Positions 8,336 through 15,477 of a stretch of DNA of 64,000 nucleotides are shown one piece after another. Numbering within the stretch: the stretch's first letter is position 1; every line of letters begins with the position of its first letter. A program made the translations under genes and the position numbers. The notes beneath the pieces were generated by a model. That model was given only the letters and a program-made list of their open reading frames with translations. It had not been told where the DNA came from and ran no database searches. Source of the stretch: Pedobacter hiemivivus (lineage in GTDB: Bacteria > Bacteroidota > Bacteroidia > Sphingobacteriales > Sphingobacteriaceae); contig NZ_SJSM01000002.1 of NCBI RefSeq assembly GCF_004331685.1, forward strand, positions 558,001-622,000. Reading direction: 5' to 3'.

Positions 8336-10168
8336 ATGGATGTACTAAATGAATTGGTCGAAGCAATTGAAATCGAACGTCTTAAGAATCTTGGTGATTT
8401 TGAAGTGCAAATGAGTCAACCTTTAGATGAGCGGGTGGCAAAGGGAGTGACTATGTCGAAGTTGAGGGTGGAGTTTGAATTTTATGCAGGTTTGCCTAAT
8501 AAATGGTGCTCTTTTCTATCAGACTCGGATAAATATATTGCCTACGCAAAGGTTTATTGCGAAAACAATATCTCAAAATTTAAGGAAGGTAATTCGGTTC
8601 GTCTAACAAATGGCGCGTACAATTTTGAGATGGAGATTGAAGAAGATAGTCCGGATAATTTTATTCTCAAACCTAACGACTTCAACGTAAAGCATTGTCG
8701 CATAAACGGTAAAAACTACCCGCAGAATAACTGGGAAATAAACACTATTCATTCTGATATTACGACAAAACTCTTATTGACTACGGCGCAATTGCTTAAT
8801 AGCGAAAGCGATAGACTTAATAGGGTTGAGAGATTTCTTAACGGCCATATAAAAAATACATATCATAATCATTCACAAAAGGTTGCTCATTTAAATGACT
8901 CGCAAAATAATGCCTATTTACAGGCTATCAATTCGAATAGTTTCTGTATAATTCAGGGACCTCCCGGTACGGGAAAGACAGAAACAATTTCAAATATTGC
9001 GAAGCAGCTTGTTGAAGCGGGTTTAAAGATTTTTGTAACAGCTCCCACCCATACAGCAATTAACAATTGTATGAATGCTATTTCTAAAAAAATTGGAGAT
9101 GCCAGCAAAGTTGTTAAGATTGGCGAGAAGGCACAGAGTAAGGAGATCAAAGAAAATATATTGAAGAAAACTAGGTTGACTTACAACAACTATGTCACGA
9201 GTGTCGATTGTAACAAAAATGGGATTGCCATTGGAGCTACGCCACATGCTTTATGTTACCCTGCATCAAAGAAATTAGATGGTTGGGAATTCGATGTTGC
9301 AATTATTGATGAAGCTTCTCAATTGAGCATTCCACTTGCCGTCTCAGCAATTTCAAGAGCAAGAAAGTATATATTTGTCGGTGATCATAAGCAACTAGAT
9401 CCGATAATACCAAAAGATACAAAAAATGAGATGTTTGCTGGTTCAATATTCACTCGGCTAGCGAAAGTGTATCCTGATGATATTAATCTGTTGAATACTT
9501 CATACAGATTAAATCAATCCTTAATTAAAATACCCAATAGATTATTTTATAATGAGTTGCTATACTCCGATTCAACAACAAAGGAGGATAAGGAAGAATA
9601 CCATTGCACTTATCATCCGTCACTTCTGAATGGTGTTGCACACAACTTGGTGCTTCATAATGTATTTGACGCTCAGGGCCGTTCACCTTACGAGGCAAAA
9701 TTTGTCTCTGAGCTAGTCTATGATTTGGTTCAAAACGGAATCCATCTTAAAGATATTGGAATTATTTCCCCTTACAGGGCCCAGGTAAGAGAAATAAAGA
9801 AAGAAGTAAAAAAGAAACTGTCATCGTTTACTTCTGGCACTTTCGATCTCTTATTTATAGACACCGTAGATAGTATCCAAGGCCAGGAGCGTGATTTTAT
9901 AATCTATAGTTTATCAAACTCGTACCCATTGGAATCAAAGACTCGTTTAGACTTCTTTTATAGTCCTAATAGATTAAACGTAGCGATCACGAGGGCGATT
10001 AAGAAATGCATTGTGATCGGTAACTATAAAATCTTCGATATTAGAGAGGAAGAACTATCGGATCATGAAGAATATCAAAACGTAAAACCCAGCTTAGATA
10101 TATTTAAACTATATTATGATCTTTCGACAAAGATAGAGATAAATGAAGGGGGTGACGATGAGTGGTAG
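8336..10168 (+). CDS. UPF1/Dna2-type superfamily 1B helicase
   Basis: The 610-residue protein carries all SF1 motifs: QGPPGTGKTET (Walker A, 208-215), VAIIDEASQL (Walker B, Asp325-Glu326), VGDHKQLDP (motif III, 349-356), NTSYRLN (motif IV region), TVDSIQGQERD (motif V, about 510-520) and RLNVAITRA (motif VI, 546-554). The order and the AAA_11/AAA_12 character point to the UPF1/Dna2/IGHMBP2 branch, which moves 5' to 3' on RNA or ssDNA. About 200 N-terminal residues precede the first motif and may form the regulatory or nucleic-acid-binding part. The gene follows the nuclease gene with a 1-nt gap, an arrangement resembling a Dna2 nuclease-helicase split over two chains. Flanking SLATT and WYL genes suggest phage or plasmid defence, which is inference. 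Confidence 0.93.
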   Translation: MDVLNELVEAIEIERLKNLGDFEVQMSQPLDERVAKGVTMSKLRVEFEFYAGLPNKWCSFLSDSDKYIAYAKVYCENNISKFKEGNSVRLTNGAYNFEMEIEEDSPDNFILKPNDFNVKHCRINGKNYPQNNWEINTIHSDITTKLLLTTAQLLNSESDRLNRVERFLNGHIKNTYHNHSQKVAHLNDSQNNAYLQAINSNSFCIIQGPPGTGKTETISNIAKQLVEAGLKIFVTAPTHTAINNCMNAISKKIGDASKVVKIGEKAQSKEIKENILKKTRLTYNNYVTSVDCNKNGIAIGATPHALCYPASKKLDGWEFDVAIIDEASQLSIPLAVSAISRARKYIFVGDHKQLDPIIPKDTKNEMFAGSIFTRLAKVYPDDINLLNTSYRLNQSLIKIPNRLFYNELLYSDSTTKEDKEEYHCTYHPSLLNGVAHNLVLHNVFDAQGRSPYEAKFVSELVYDLVQNGIHLKDIGIISPYRAQVREIKKEVKKKLSSFTSGTFDLLFIDTVDSIQGQERDFIIYSLSNSYPLESKTRLDFFYSPNRLNVAITRAIKKCIVIGNYKIFDIREEELSDHEEYQNVKPSLDIFKLYYDLSTKIEINEGGDDEW

Positions 10169-10226
10169 CGTAGACAACAGGCGATTTTAAGCATACATTC
10201 CTTGATACGATGATCAGCATTAGTAG

Positions 10227-11231
10227 CTATATGTAACGATTTTTTGTGCGATCCAAAATTTCAACGATTGTATTCCCGAGTGATTGTGGTGTCAAAACTT
10301 TGACATCAGCACCGTAACTTAATAGTATGCCAATTAATTCATAGTTTACGACCAAGCGATATTCAAGTAATAGCCCCTTTTCCGGAGAGTCTTCAAGAAT
10401 TGTCTGGGATTTATGTAGCGCTTGTGACTTTAGATAATGTGACTGATTGGGTGTAAAAAGTAATTGGACAAGTTCAACTACATTGTCCTTTAAATCAATA
10501 CCAACGCAATTCCCTAGATATTCTTTTGTATCTATTAGGGTATTAGGAATGTGGGGGGTACCAGAGTATTCAACTGATTTGATCCTATCAAAACCATATG
10601 TACGAATTTCATTTTTTGATTCATTGAGACCTATCACGTACCACCTGTTTCTATACTCTTTTAAAAAATAAGGATGAACTAGTTGTGTTGTGGAAATGTC
10701 GGCTCCAAATTTTTGATAAGACAAATTTAACGGCAGCTTTTTTTGAATGGCTTCTATAATGATGTCCATGTGCTCAATACCAAGTGCTACAGGTGTCTTT
10801 TCAAATTCTATGAAATCCAAAATACTTTCATGATCAGCTTGCTTCGCCCGATTTACAACCCGAATAATTTTGTCTATTATAGTTGTAAATTCTTTCATGA
10901 TTGGAATGTACTGGTATTGCTTAAGCGTAGTTGCTGCAAGTTCTAAAGCAAGTATGTCGGCATGATTTAACGGCAATTTGTCGATTGAATAGTCAGGGTC
11001 GGTATAGTGATAGCCCTTTCTATTTTTACAATATACAATAGGCGCATAGTATTTAAGTTGTGGACAATGACGCATAAGATGCAAATCGCCGTCTATCGAC
11101 CTACCTTTTATATCTATATCTATTTCGGAAATTTTATCAAGTAGCTGCTGTTTTGTCCAATAGCTACCTGGTCTTGAGAGACATTCATTAATTATTTTAT
11201 ATCTAGCGGTTGGTTGTCTGGTTTGAGGCAT
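10227..11231 (-). CDS. WYL-domain transcriptional regulator
   Basis: This 334-residue protein has an N-terminal winged-helix region (about 1-70, with WTKQQLLDKI) and a WYL domain (about 150-240: LSYQKFGAD, VHPYFLKEYRNRWYVIGL, IRTYGFDRI). A C-terminal WCX-like extension follows. WYL proteins sense nucleic-acid or nucleotide ligands and often control defence islands. It lies convergent to the helicase gene with a 58-nt gap, so it is not in the same transcript but is physically bound to the cassette. The N-terminal phrase QPTARYKIINECL is common in Bacteroidota WYL regulators. It may repress the SLATT-nuclease-helicase operon, though its operator was not identified. Confidence 0.9.
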   Translation of the reverse strand: MPQTRQPTARYKIINECLSRPGSYWTKQQLLDKISEIDIDIKGRSIDGDLHLMRHCPQLKYYAPIVYCKNRKGYHYTDPDYSIDKLPLNHADILALELAATTLKQYQYIPIMKEFTTIIDKIIRVVNRAKQADHESILDFIEFEKTPVALGIEHMDIIIEAIQKKLPLNLSYQKFGADISTTQLVHPYFLKEYRNRWYVIGLNESKNEIRTYGFDRIKSVEYSGTPHIPNTLIDTKEYLGNCVGIDLKDNVVELVQLLFTPNQSHYLKSQALHKSQTILEDSPEKGLLLEYRLVVNYELIGILLSYGADVKVLTPQSLGNTIVEILDRTKNRYI

Positions 11232-11299
11232 TTAATTTAAATTTGAAAGAAAGTTATATAAAAAAAATCACTCCGCAAATAGATTGCGTTCTGCCACTC

Positions 11300-11307
11300 T
11301 AGATTTG
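11300..11307 (+). promoter_or_regulatory. Candidate -7 element for the small-ORF pair
   Basis: TAGATTTG matches the Bacteroidota -7 consensus TAnnTTTG and lies 29 nt before the ATG of the first small ORF. A TTG is present upstream but at a 13-nt spacing instead of about 19, so the -33 part is not convincing. Confidence 0.45.
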
Positions 11308-11336
11308 TAATAATTAATCATTTAATCATTTAAAAT

Positions 11337-11510
11337 ATGGCAACAAATCCGCCTAAAGGCGACGGTCACAGAAATGGAGCGATCAGGGATCGTTCTCAAA
11401 CACACAACCCGAAAACAGACCAATGGGTAAAAAGGGATGCCGATACAGGTAGATTTATGGATGTTAAAAAAGATGGAACTCCATTTAAGGGAGTGACAAA
11501 GGAGAAGTAG
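11337..11510 (+). CDS. Small basic conserved-looking protein of 57 residues
   Basis: The frame starts MATNPPKGDGHRNGAI and ends KGVTKEK before TAG. The protein is very hydrophilic and basic, with no Cys and no hydrophobic core, and is probably disordered or DNA/RNA-binding. The composition with RDADTGRFMDVKK and the close 3-nt spacing to the next ORF indicate a real two-gene transcript that ends at a strong terminator. Similar short proteins are familiar from Bacteroidota accessory regions, but I cannot give a function. Confidence 0.6.
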   Translation: MATNPPKGDGHRNGAIRDRSQTHNPKTDQWVKRDADTGRFMDVKKDGTPFKGVTKEK

Positions 11511-11513
11511 GTA

Positions 11514-11723
11514 ATGGACAATTATTATGTAAACGACAATGCGCAATCAACGGGTGAGCATGAAGTACACAAAGATGGGTGTTATTGGCTAAGCCAGGTA
11601 AGGAGCAAGTCATACTTGGGTTCCTATGCATCTTGCGGATCAGCTATTGCAAGAGCTAAAGCATATCATTATAGTAATTCTGACGGATGTGCAAGCTGCT
11701 GCCCGTTATGTCACACCAAGTAA
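11514..11723 (+). CDS. Small cysteine-rich protein of 69 residues (putative metal-binding)
   Basis: The ORF begins MDNYYVNDNAQSTGEHEVH. It contains KDGCYWL, SYASCGSA and a C-terminal GCASCCPLCHTK cluster: six cysteines plus several histidines, suggesting a zinc-binding fold. It follows the preceding small ORF by 3 nt and is followed by a rho-independent terminator, so the two form a compact operon. The pair sits on the right edge of the WYL/helicase island. Function is unknown. A toxin-antitoxin or anti-restriction role would be speculation. Confidence 0.65.
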   Translation: MDNYYVNDNAQSTGEHEVHKDGCYWLSQVRSKSYLGSYASCGSAIARAKAYHYSNSDGCASCCPLCHTK

Positions 11724-11768
11724 AAGTTGCAAATCCCTATTGCTAAAAATTATGGAAAGAATTTGACT

Positions 11769-11799
11769 GCCCCTTTGAATAAAAGGGGCTTTATTTTTT
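11769..11799 (+). terminator. Rho-independent terminator of the small-ORF operon
   Basis: A perfect 8-bp stem, GCCCCTTT (11769-11776) with AAAGGGGC (11782-11789), is followed by TTTATTTTTT. Confidence 0.9.
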
Positions 11800-12229
11800 A
11801 ATTTTTGACACGCAAACTGGCTAACCCTTCTAAAATGATCGGAATGCTGTAATCGGTAAATAATAATGCAGCATTTTCGGCAATTAAGGTTGCGGCAAGT
11901 TTGGTTTCCTTAACAAAAGAAGTGATTGCCTCAGTAACAGATTTATCGGGAATCTTGGCTAAGACATCATTAAAATAAAGCTTTTCTGAATCGATATCAA
12001 ATTCATAGTATACATTCAAAATTTGTCCGATAGTATCTTTGATCGTGGAGAAATGTTAGTAGAATATCTCTGCGTAGTAATCAAACTGTATTCTGTTGAT
12101 GTAATTGGTTTTTATTTCGTCAGGAACTCCGCGAGTATAATGGACGATAGCATTTTCATAAGTATGAGATAATGCACCATTTCTGTTTAGTAAAACTCCA
12201 TCCCAATAATGTAAATGATCATCGGTTTT
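11798..12229 (-). pseudogene. Decayed gene remnant with an in-frame stop
   Basis: Read on the minus strand, one frame gives about 61 codons of coding-like sequence (DDHLHYWDGVLLNRNGALSH, then VPDEIKTNYINRIQFDYYAEIFY), a TAA, and then 80 further codons in the same frame (FSTIKDTIGQILNVYYEFDI to SLRVKN). The continuity across the stop suggests a single former gene broken by a point mutation (for example TAC or CAA to TAA). Its 5' end is missing because the frame abuts the stop codon of the upstream response regulator. The 73-codon ORF that remains downstream begins at TTG and may not be translated. No family is recognised. Confidence 0.6.
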
Positions 12230-12922
12230 CTACCCTAAAAAACGGCTCAGGTTTCTTCTGTAGGTAATGCCGACCGGGATTTTCTCGTTGTTCAAGATGA
12301 TGTTATCCCGCTCTACCTGCTCTATTTTTCCAACTGCTACAATATATGATTTATGAACCCTGACAAAATGATCTTGTGGTAACATGCTCTCCAGTTGATT
12401 AGTTGTGATGGACGCAAGATGGGATTTATCCGGGGTAAATATCTTTACGTAATTCCCGTAACTCTGAGCATATAAAATATCATTTACAGGAAGTTCGATA
12501 ACTACACTGTCTACCTTTACAGCAATACTCTTCCCGGCAGTTGTCTCTGGCTTTTCAACGGCATCCATAGCCAAAAAACGTTCTATTGATTTGACGAATC
12601 TTGGGTAATATATTGGTTTTAGCAAGTAATCTATAACTCCATACTCATAGCTCTCCAGTGCGAATTCAGAATAAGCAGTTGTAAGGATTGTCCGGGGGAT
12701 ATTTTTTAAAGTCTGCAATAATTCCAGCCCTGATATTTCCGGCATATCAATATCCAGAAACATGAGGTCTATTGTATTGCTACGTAGTATATTTAGTGCC
12801 TCAATAGCATTGTAACACTGATGTGTAAGTTCCAGGAGTGGGTTTTGACTAATGTAATTAACCAGCACATAATGGGCCGCAGGTTCATCATCTACAATGA
12901 TACATTTCTTTGGTATACTCAT
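12230..12922 (-). CDS. LytTR-family response regulator
   Basis: The protein has 230 residues. The receiver domain (1-120) has IIVDDEP at the acidic pocket, phosphoacceptor Asp57 in LMFLDIDMP, and Lys102 in LLKPI. The C-terminal LytTR DNA-binding domain (about 135-230) has the family signatures DILYAQSYGNYVKIF and FVRVHKSYIV. Its start overlaps the end of the histidine kinase gene by 4 nt (ATGA), so the two are co-translated. The pair diverges from a TolC-RND-MFP efflux operon and probably controls it, which fits the long dyad in the shared intergenic region. Confidence 0.96.
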   Translation of the reverse strand: MSIPKKCIIVDDEPAAHYVLVNYISQNPLLELTHQCYNAIEALNILRSNTIDLMFLDIDMPEISGLELLQTLKNIPRTILTTAYSEFALESYEYGVIDYLLKPIYYPRFVKSIERFLAMDAVEKPETTAGKSIAVKVDSVVIELPVNDILYAQSYGNYVKIFTPDKSHLASITTNQLESMLPQDHFVRVHKSYIVAVGKIEQVERDNIILNNEKIPVGITYRRNLSRFLG

Positions 12923-13983
12923 GAGCTCAGGTCAATTTTTAGGTTTACAACATATTCTTCTCCATTCGCAAAGCTTTCCAGCTGATGTTTATGGGGATAG
13001 ATAATTTTTAAACTTTCAATGGTATTTTTTAATCCGATTTTCGTAGAGATGACCTTTTTCTTTTTTGTAGGTATAGAATTGCGGATATGCATATGCAACG
13101 TCCCTTGCACTACATTGATATCAATATCAACGAAACATTTTTCAATTGAACATGCGCCGTGTTTAAACGCATTTTCAATGAAGGTGATCAGGAGCATAGG
13201 TGCTATTCTATAATTACCGTTGTCAGTATGATGCGTGTAATTAATTTCGGACCGGTAACCGACCCGCTCTTTCTCCAGTTCCACATAGCTCGAGATGAAA
13301 TCAATTTCATCTTCTACAGAAATGAATTCTTTTGTGCTGTTTTCTACCTGGTAGCGCATGAGCTTAGAAACCTGCATAATCAGCTCAGATGATCGTTCGG
13401 GATATTGTAAGCTGACCCCATAAAGTGTATTGAAGGTATTGAACAGGAAATGGGGGTTGAGCTGTGCTCTTAAAACATTGAGCTGCGCCTGGTTGTGTAA
13501 CAGCTCTTTGCTGGTTTTCATTTTCTGCTCCCGGTAATGCTCAAGGATCTGGATGGAGCCGAGGATACAGATCAGCGTTCCCGCTAGCGTGCCTAGCTGA
13601 AAGTGATAGGTTTTTTGATAGGAAGATTTATATAGGAAACAATTCTTGTACAGCAACTCGGTAGATACCTCGAATAACAGAATGGAAAATACAAAAAGAA
13701 ATGTCGTTGTCAACAGGAAATAGAGGTAAGGCTTATGTTCCTTCAGTAGGATGGGCAATATAAAAAAACGATTGAACTGTGCATGACTATACAGAATAAA
13801 AAAGTATACAGTGCCTGTGAAAAAGCTTCTCCAGCCTGTGATGAAAATCCAATCGTTAACAGTAAACAGCAGGAAGGAGAAAATCAGTATAGAAATTTCC
13901 TGTAACCATTTGCTCTCCAATATATATTTTGCCCCCATCACATTTGTTAAAGAATACAAAGTAAGGATATAATTATGTAACAT
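12919..13983 (-). CDS. LytS-type sensor histidine kinase
   Basis: The 354-residue protein has four predicted transmembrane helices in residues about 25-150, no obvious periplasmic sensor domain, then a coiled linker. A His_kinase (PF06580) domain follows with LRAQLNPHFLFNTFNTL (phosphoacceptor His178) and the ATPase N-box ITFIENAFKHGA. It is encoded directly upstream of its LytTR regulator with a 4-nt overlap. The short extracytoplasmic loops suggest that it senses signals in or near the membrane, a typical arrangement for regulators of envelope stress or export systems. Confidence 0.95.
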   Translation of the reverse strand: MLHNYILTLYSLTNVMGAKYILESKWLQEISILIFSFLLFTVNDWIFITGWRSFFTGTVYFFILYSHAQFNRFFILPILLKEHKPYLYFLLTTTFLFVFSILLFEVSTELLYKNCFLYKSSYQKTYHFQLGTLAGTLICILGSIQILEHYREQKMKTSKELLHNQAQLNVLRAQLNPHFLFNTFNTLYGVSLQYPERSSELIMQVSKLMRYQVENSTKEFISVEDEIDFISSYVELEKERVGYRSEINYTHHTDNGNYRIAPMLLITFIENAFKHGACSIEKCFVDIDINVVQGTLHMHIRNSIPTKKKKVISTKIGLKNTIESLKIIYPHKHQLESFANGEEYVVNLKIDLSS

Positions 13984-13988
13984 AATTA

Positions 13989-14019
13989 TATAAATGACGA
14001 ATTCAATTGGTCATTTATA
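13989..14019. promoter_or_regulatory. 31-nt near-perfect dyad between the LytS/LytTR and efflux operons
   Basis: TATAAATGAC (13989-13998) and GTCATTTATA (14010-14019) are perfect inverted repeats, and the interior AATT-c-AATT is also symmetric, leaving only a G/G pair unmatched. It begins 5 nt upstream of the kinase ATG and lies 73-103 nt before the TolC ATG. It is a candidate operator for one or both operons. Confidence 0.6.
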
Positions 14020-14064
14020 AGGTTCATTCATCATTTAAAGCGCTTTTATCCTCTGCTTTCCACT

Positions 14065-14072
14065 TAGTTTTG
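14065..14072 (+). promoter_or_regulatory. Candidate -7 element of the efflux operon
   Basis: TAGTTTTG matches TAnnTTTG and lies 19 nt before the TolC ATG. A TTTT stretch near 14044 could serve as a poor -33 element. Confidence 0.45.
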
Positions 14073-14091
14073 GTTCAAATTAAAGAATCAG

Positions 14092-15465
14092 ATGTTTAAA
14101 AAGTGGCCTATTTTTCTCCTTTTGTTATTTTCATTTCACAGTTATTCGCAAACACTTACTTTAAAAGATGCTATTGAGCGAGGCGTTTTCAATTACGGTA
14201 CCATTAAAGCTAAAAGCAAATATCTTGCAGCATCAAAAGAAACAATTAAACAGACGAAAACAGATTACCTTCCTAATGTAACGCTTTCTGCCCAGCAGGA
14301 CTATGGAACTGTAAATGGACAAAATGGTCCGTTGTATGGCTTCGGTGGGTATGGAGTGGCTTCGTCAGGATTACCGCTGCCACAACAAAATTGGAATGCT
14401 GCTTTCGGCGCTTTATACCTGGTGAATGTGAACTGGGAAGTATTTTCGTTTGGCAGGATCAGAGAGCGAATTAATCTTTCAAAAGTGGAGTCGGAACGTT
14501 CAGCCAAAGATCTGGATCAGGAGACCTTTCAGCAAAAGATAAAAATTGCGGCAGCTTACCTAAACCTATTAGCTAGTCAGCGATTGATTGTCTCGCAGCA
14601 GAAAAATCTGGAGCGGGCAACTGTATTTCATAACACTGCAGCCGCAAGGGTGAAGAATGGATTGCTGGCCGGCGTAGATTCTACCCTGGCTTATGCTGAG
14701 GTTTCAAGAGCCGTTATCGCATTGAACCAGTTAAAGGACCGTGCAAAAGAAGAAAACAACAAACTCGTTGCATTGATGGGGGTAGGTATTGAAGATTTTG
14801 TGCTGGACAGTAGCTTTGTAAGGCGTGTACCAAAGGCCATCTTATCCAATGCGGTTACCCTGAACCCGGTGCTTCAATATTATAAAAGCCGTGTGGATGC
14901 AGGGAAACAATCACTTAAACTATATAAAAAAGAATATTACCCAACAGTGAACCTGATCGGGATTTACCAGACACGCGGTTCTGGTTTTAGTCCGGAATAC
15001 GCAAGCAATCAACACGCTTTTTCACAGAATTACCTGGATGGCATTAGTCCCGACAGACAAAATTATCTCTTTGGTATCGGTCTGACATGGAATTTAACCT
15101 CCATCGCCAGAACAGGAAAGAAGGTAACTGCCCAGCAGTATACCGTGTCGGGCTTGCAGGATGAATATGATGTCATTGATCAGCAACTGAAAACACAATT
15201 GGACGCAGCGGAAGCTAAAATCAAATTTGCACTGAACAATTACAATGAAGCTCCTAAACAGGTACGTGCTGCTCGTCAGGCTTATCTTCAGAAAACAACT
15301 TTATATAAAAATGGATTAACGAACCTGGTTGACGTTACCCAAGCCCTGTATGCACTGAATCGTGCGGAAATTGATAGCGATATCATTTATACCAATGTAT
15401 GGCAGTCTTTGCTGATGAAAGCAGCTGCCTCCGGAGATTTCGACCTTTTTATTAATGAATTTTAA
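14092..15465 (+). CDS. TolC-family outer membrane efflux protein
   Basis: The protein has 457 residues with a signal peptide (MFKKWPIFLLLLFSFHSYSQ). It shows the two OEP repeats: long heptad-like helices around QQKIKIAAAYLNLLASQRLI and AAEAKIKFALNNYNEAPKQV, and the conserved ARVKNGLLAGVDSTLAYAEV and TLYKNGLTNLVDVTQALYAL segments. It should form the trimeric channel across the outer membrane for the RND pump encoded 12 nt downstream. Gene order TolC-RND-MFP is common in Bacteroidota efflux operons. Confidence 0.96.
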   Translation: MFKKWPIFLLLLFSFHSYSQTLTLKDAIERGVFNYGTIKAKSKYLAASKETIKQTKTDYLPNVTLSAQQDYGTVNGQNGPLYGFGGYGVASSGLPLPQQNWNAAFGALYLVNVNWEVFSFGRIRERINLSKVESERSAKDLDQETFQQKIKIAAAYLNLLASQRLIVSQQKNLERATVFHNTAAARVKNGLLAGVDSTLAYAEVSRAVIALNQLKDRAKEENNKLVALMGVGIEDFVLDSSFVRRVPKAILSNAVTLNPVLQYYKSRVDAGKQSLKLYKKEYYPTVNLIGIYQTRGSGFSPEYASNQHAFSQNYLDGISPDRQNYLFGIGLTWNLTSIARTGKKVTAQQYTVSGLQDEYDVIDQQLKTQLDAAEAKIKFALNNYNEAPKQVRAARQAYLQKTTLYKNGLTNLVDVTQALYALNRAEIDSDIIYTNVWQSLLMKAAASGDFDLFINEF

Positions 15466-15477
15466 TGCTGTAGCTTC

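Noticed and set aside
5748..10168. SLATT plus effector as a CBASS system
   Set aside because: No CD-NTase, cyclase or SLOG gene is in the region, so the known class is not met.
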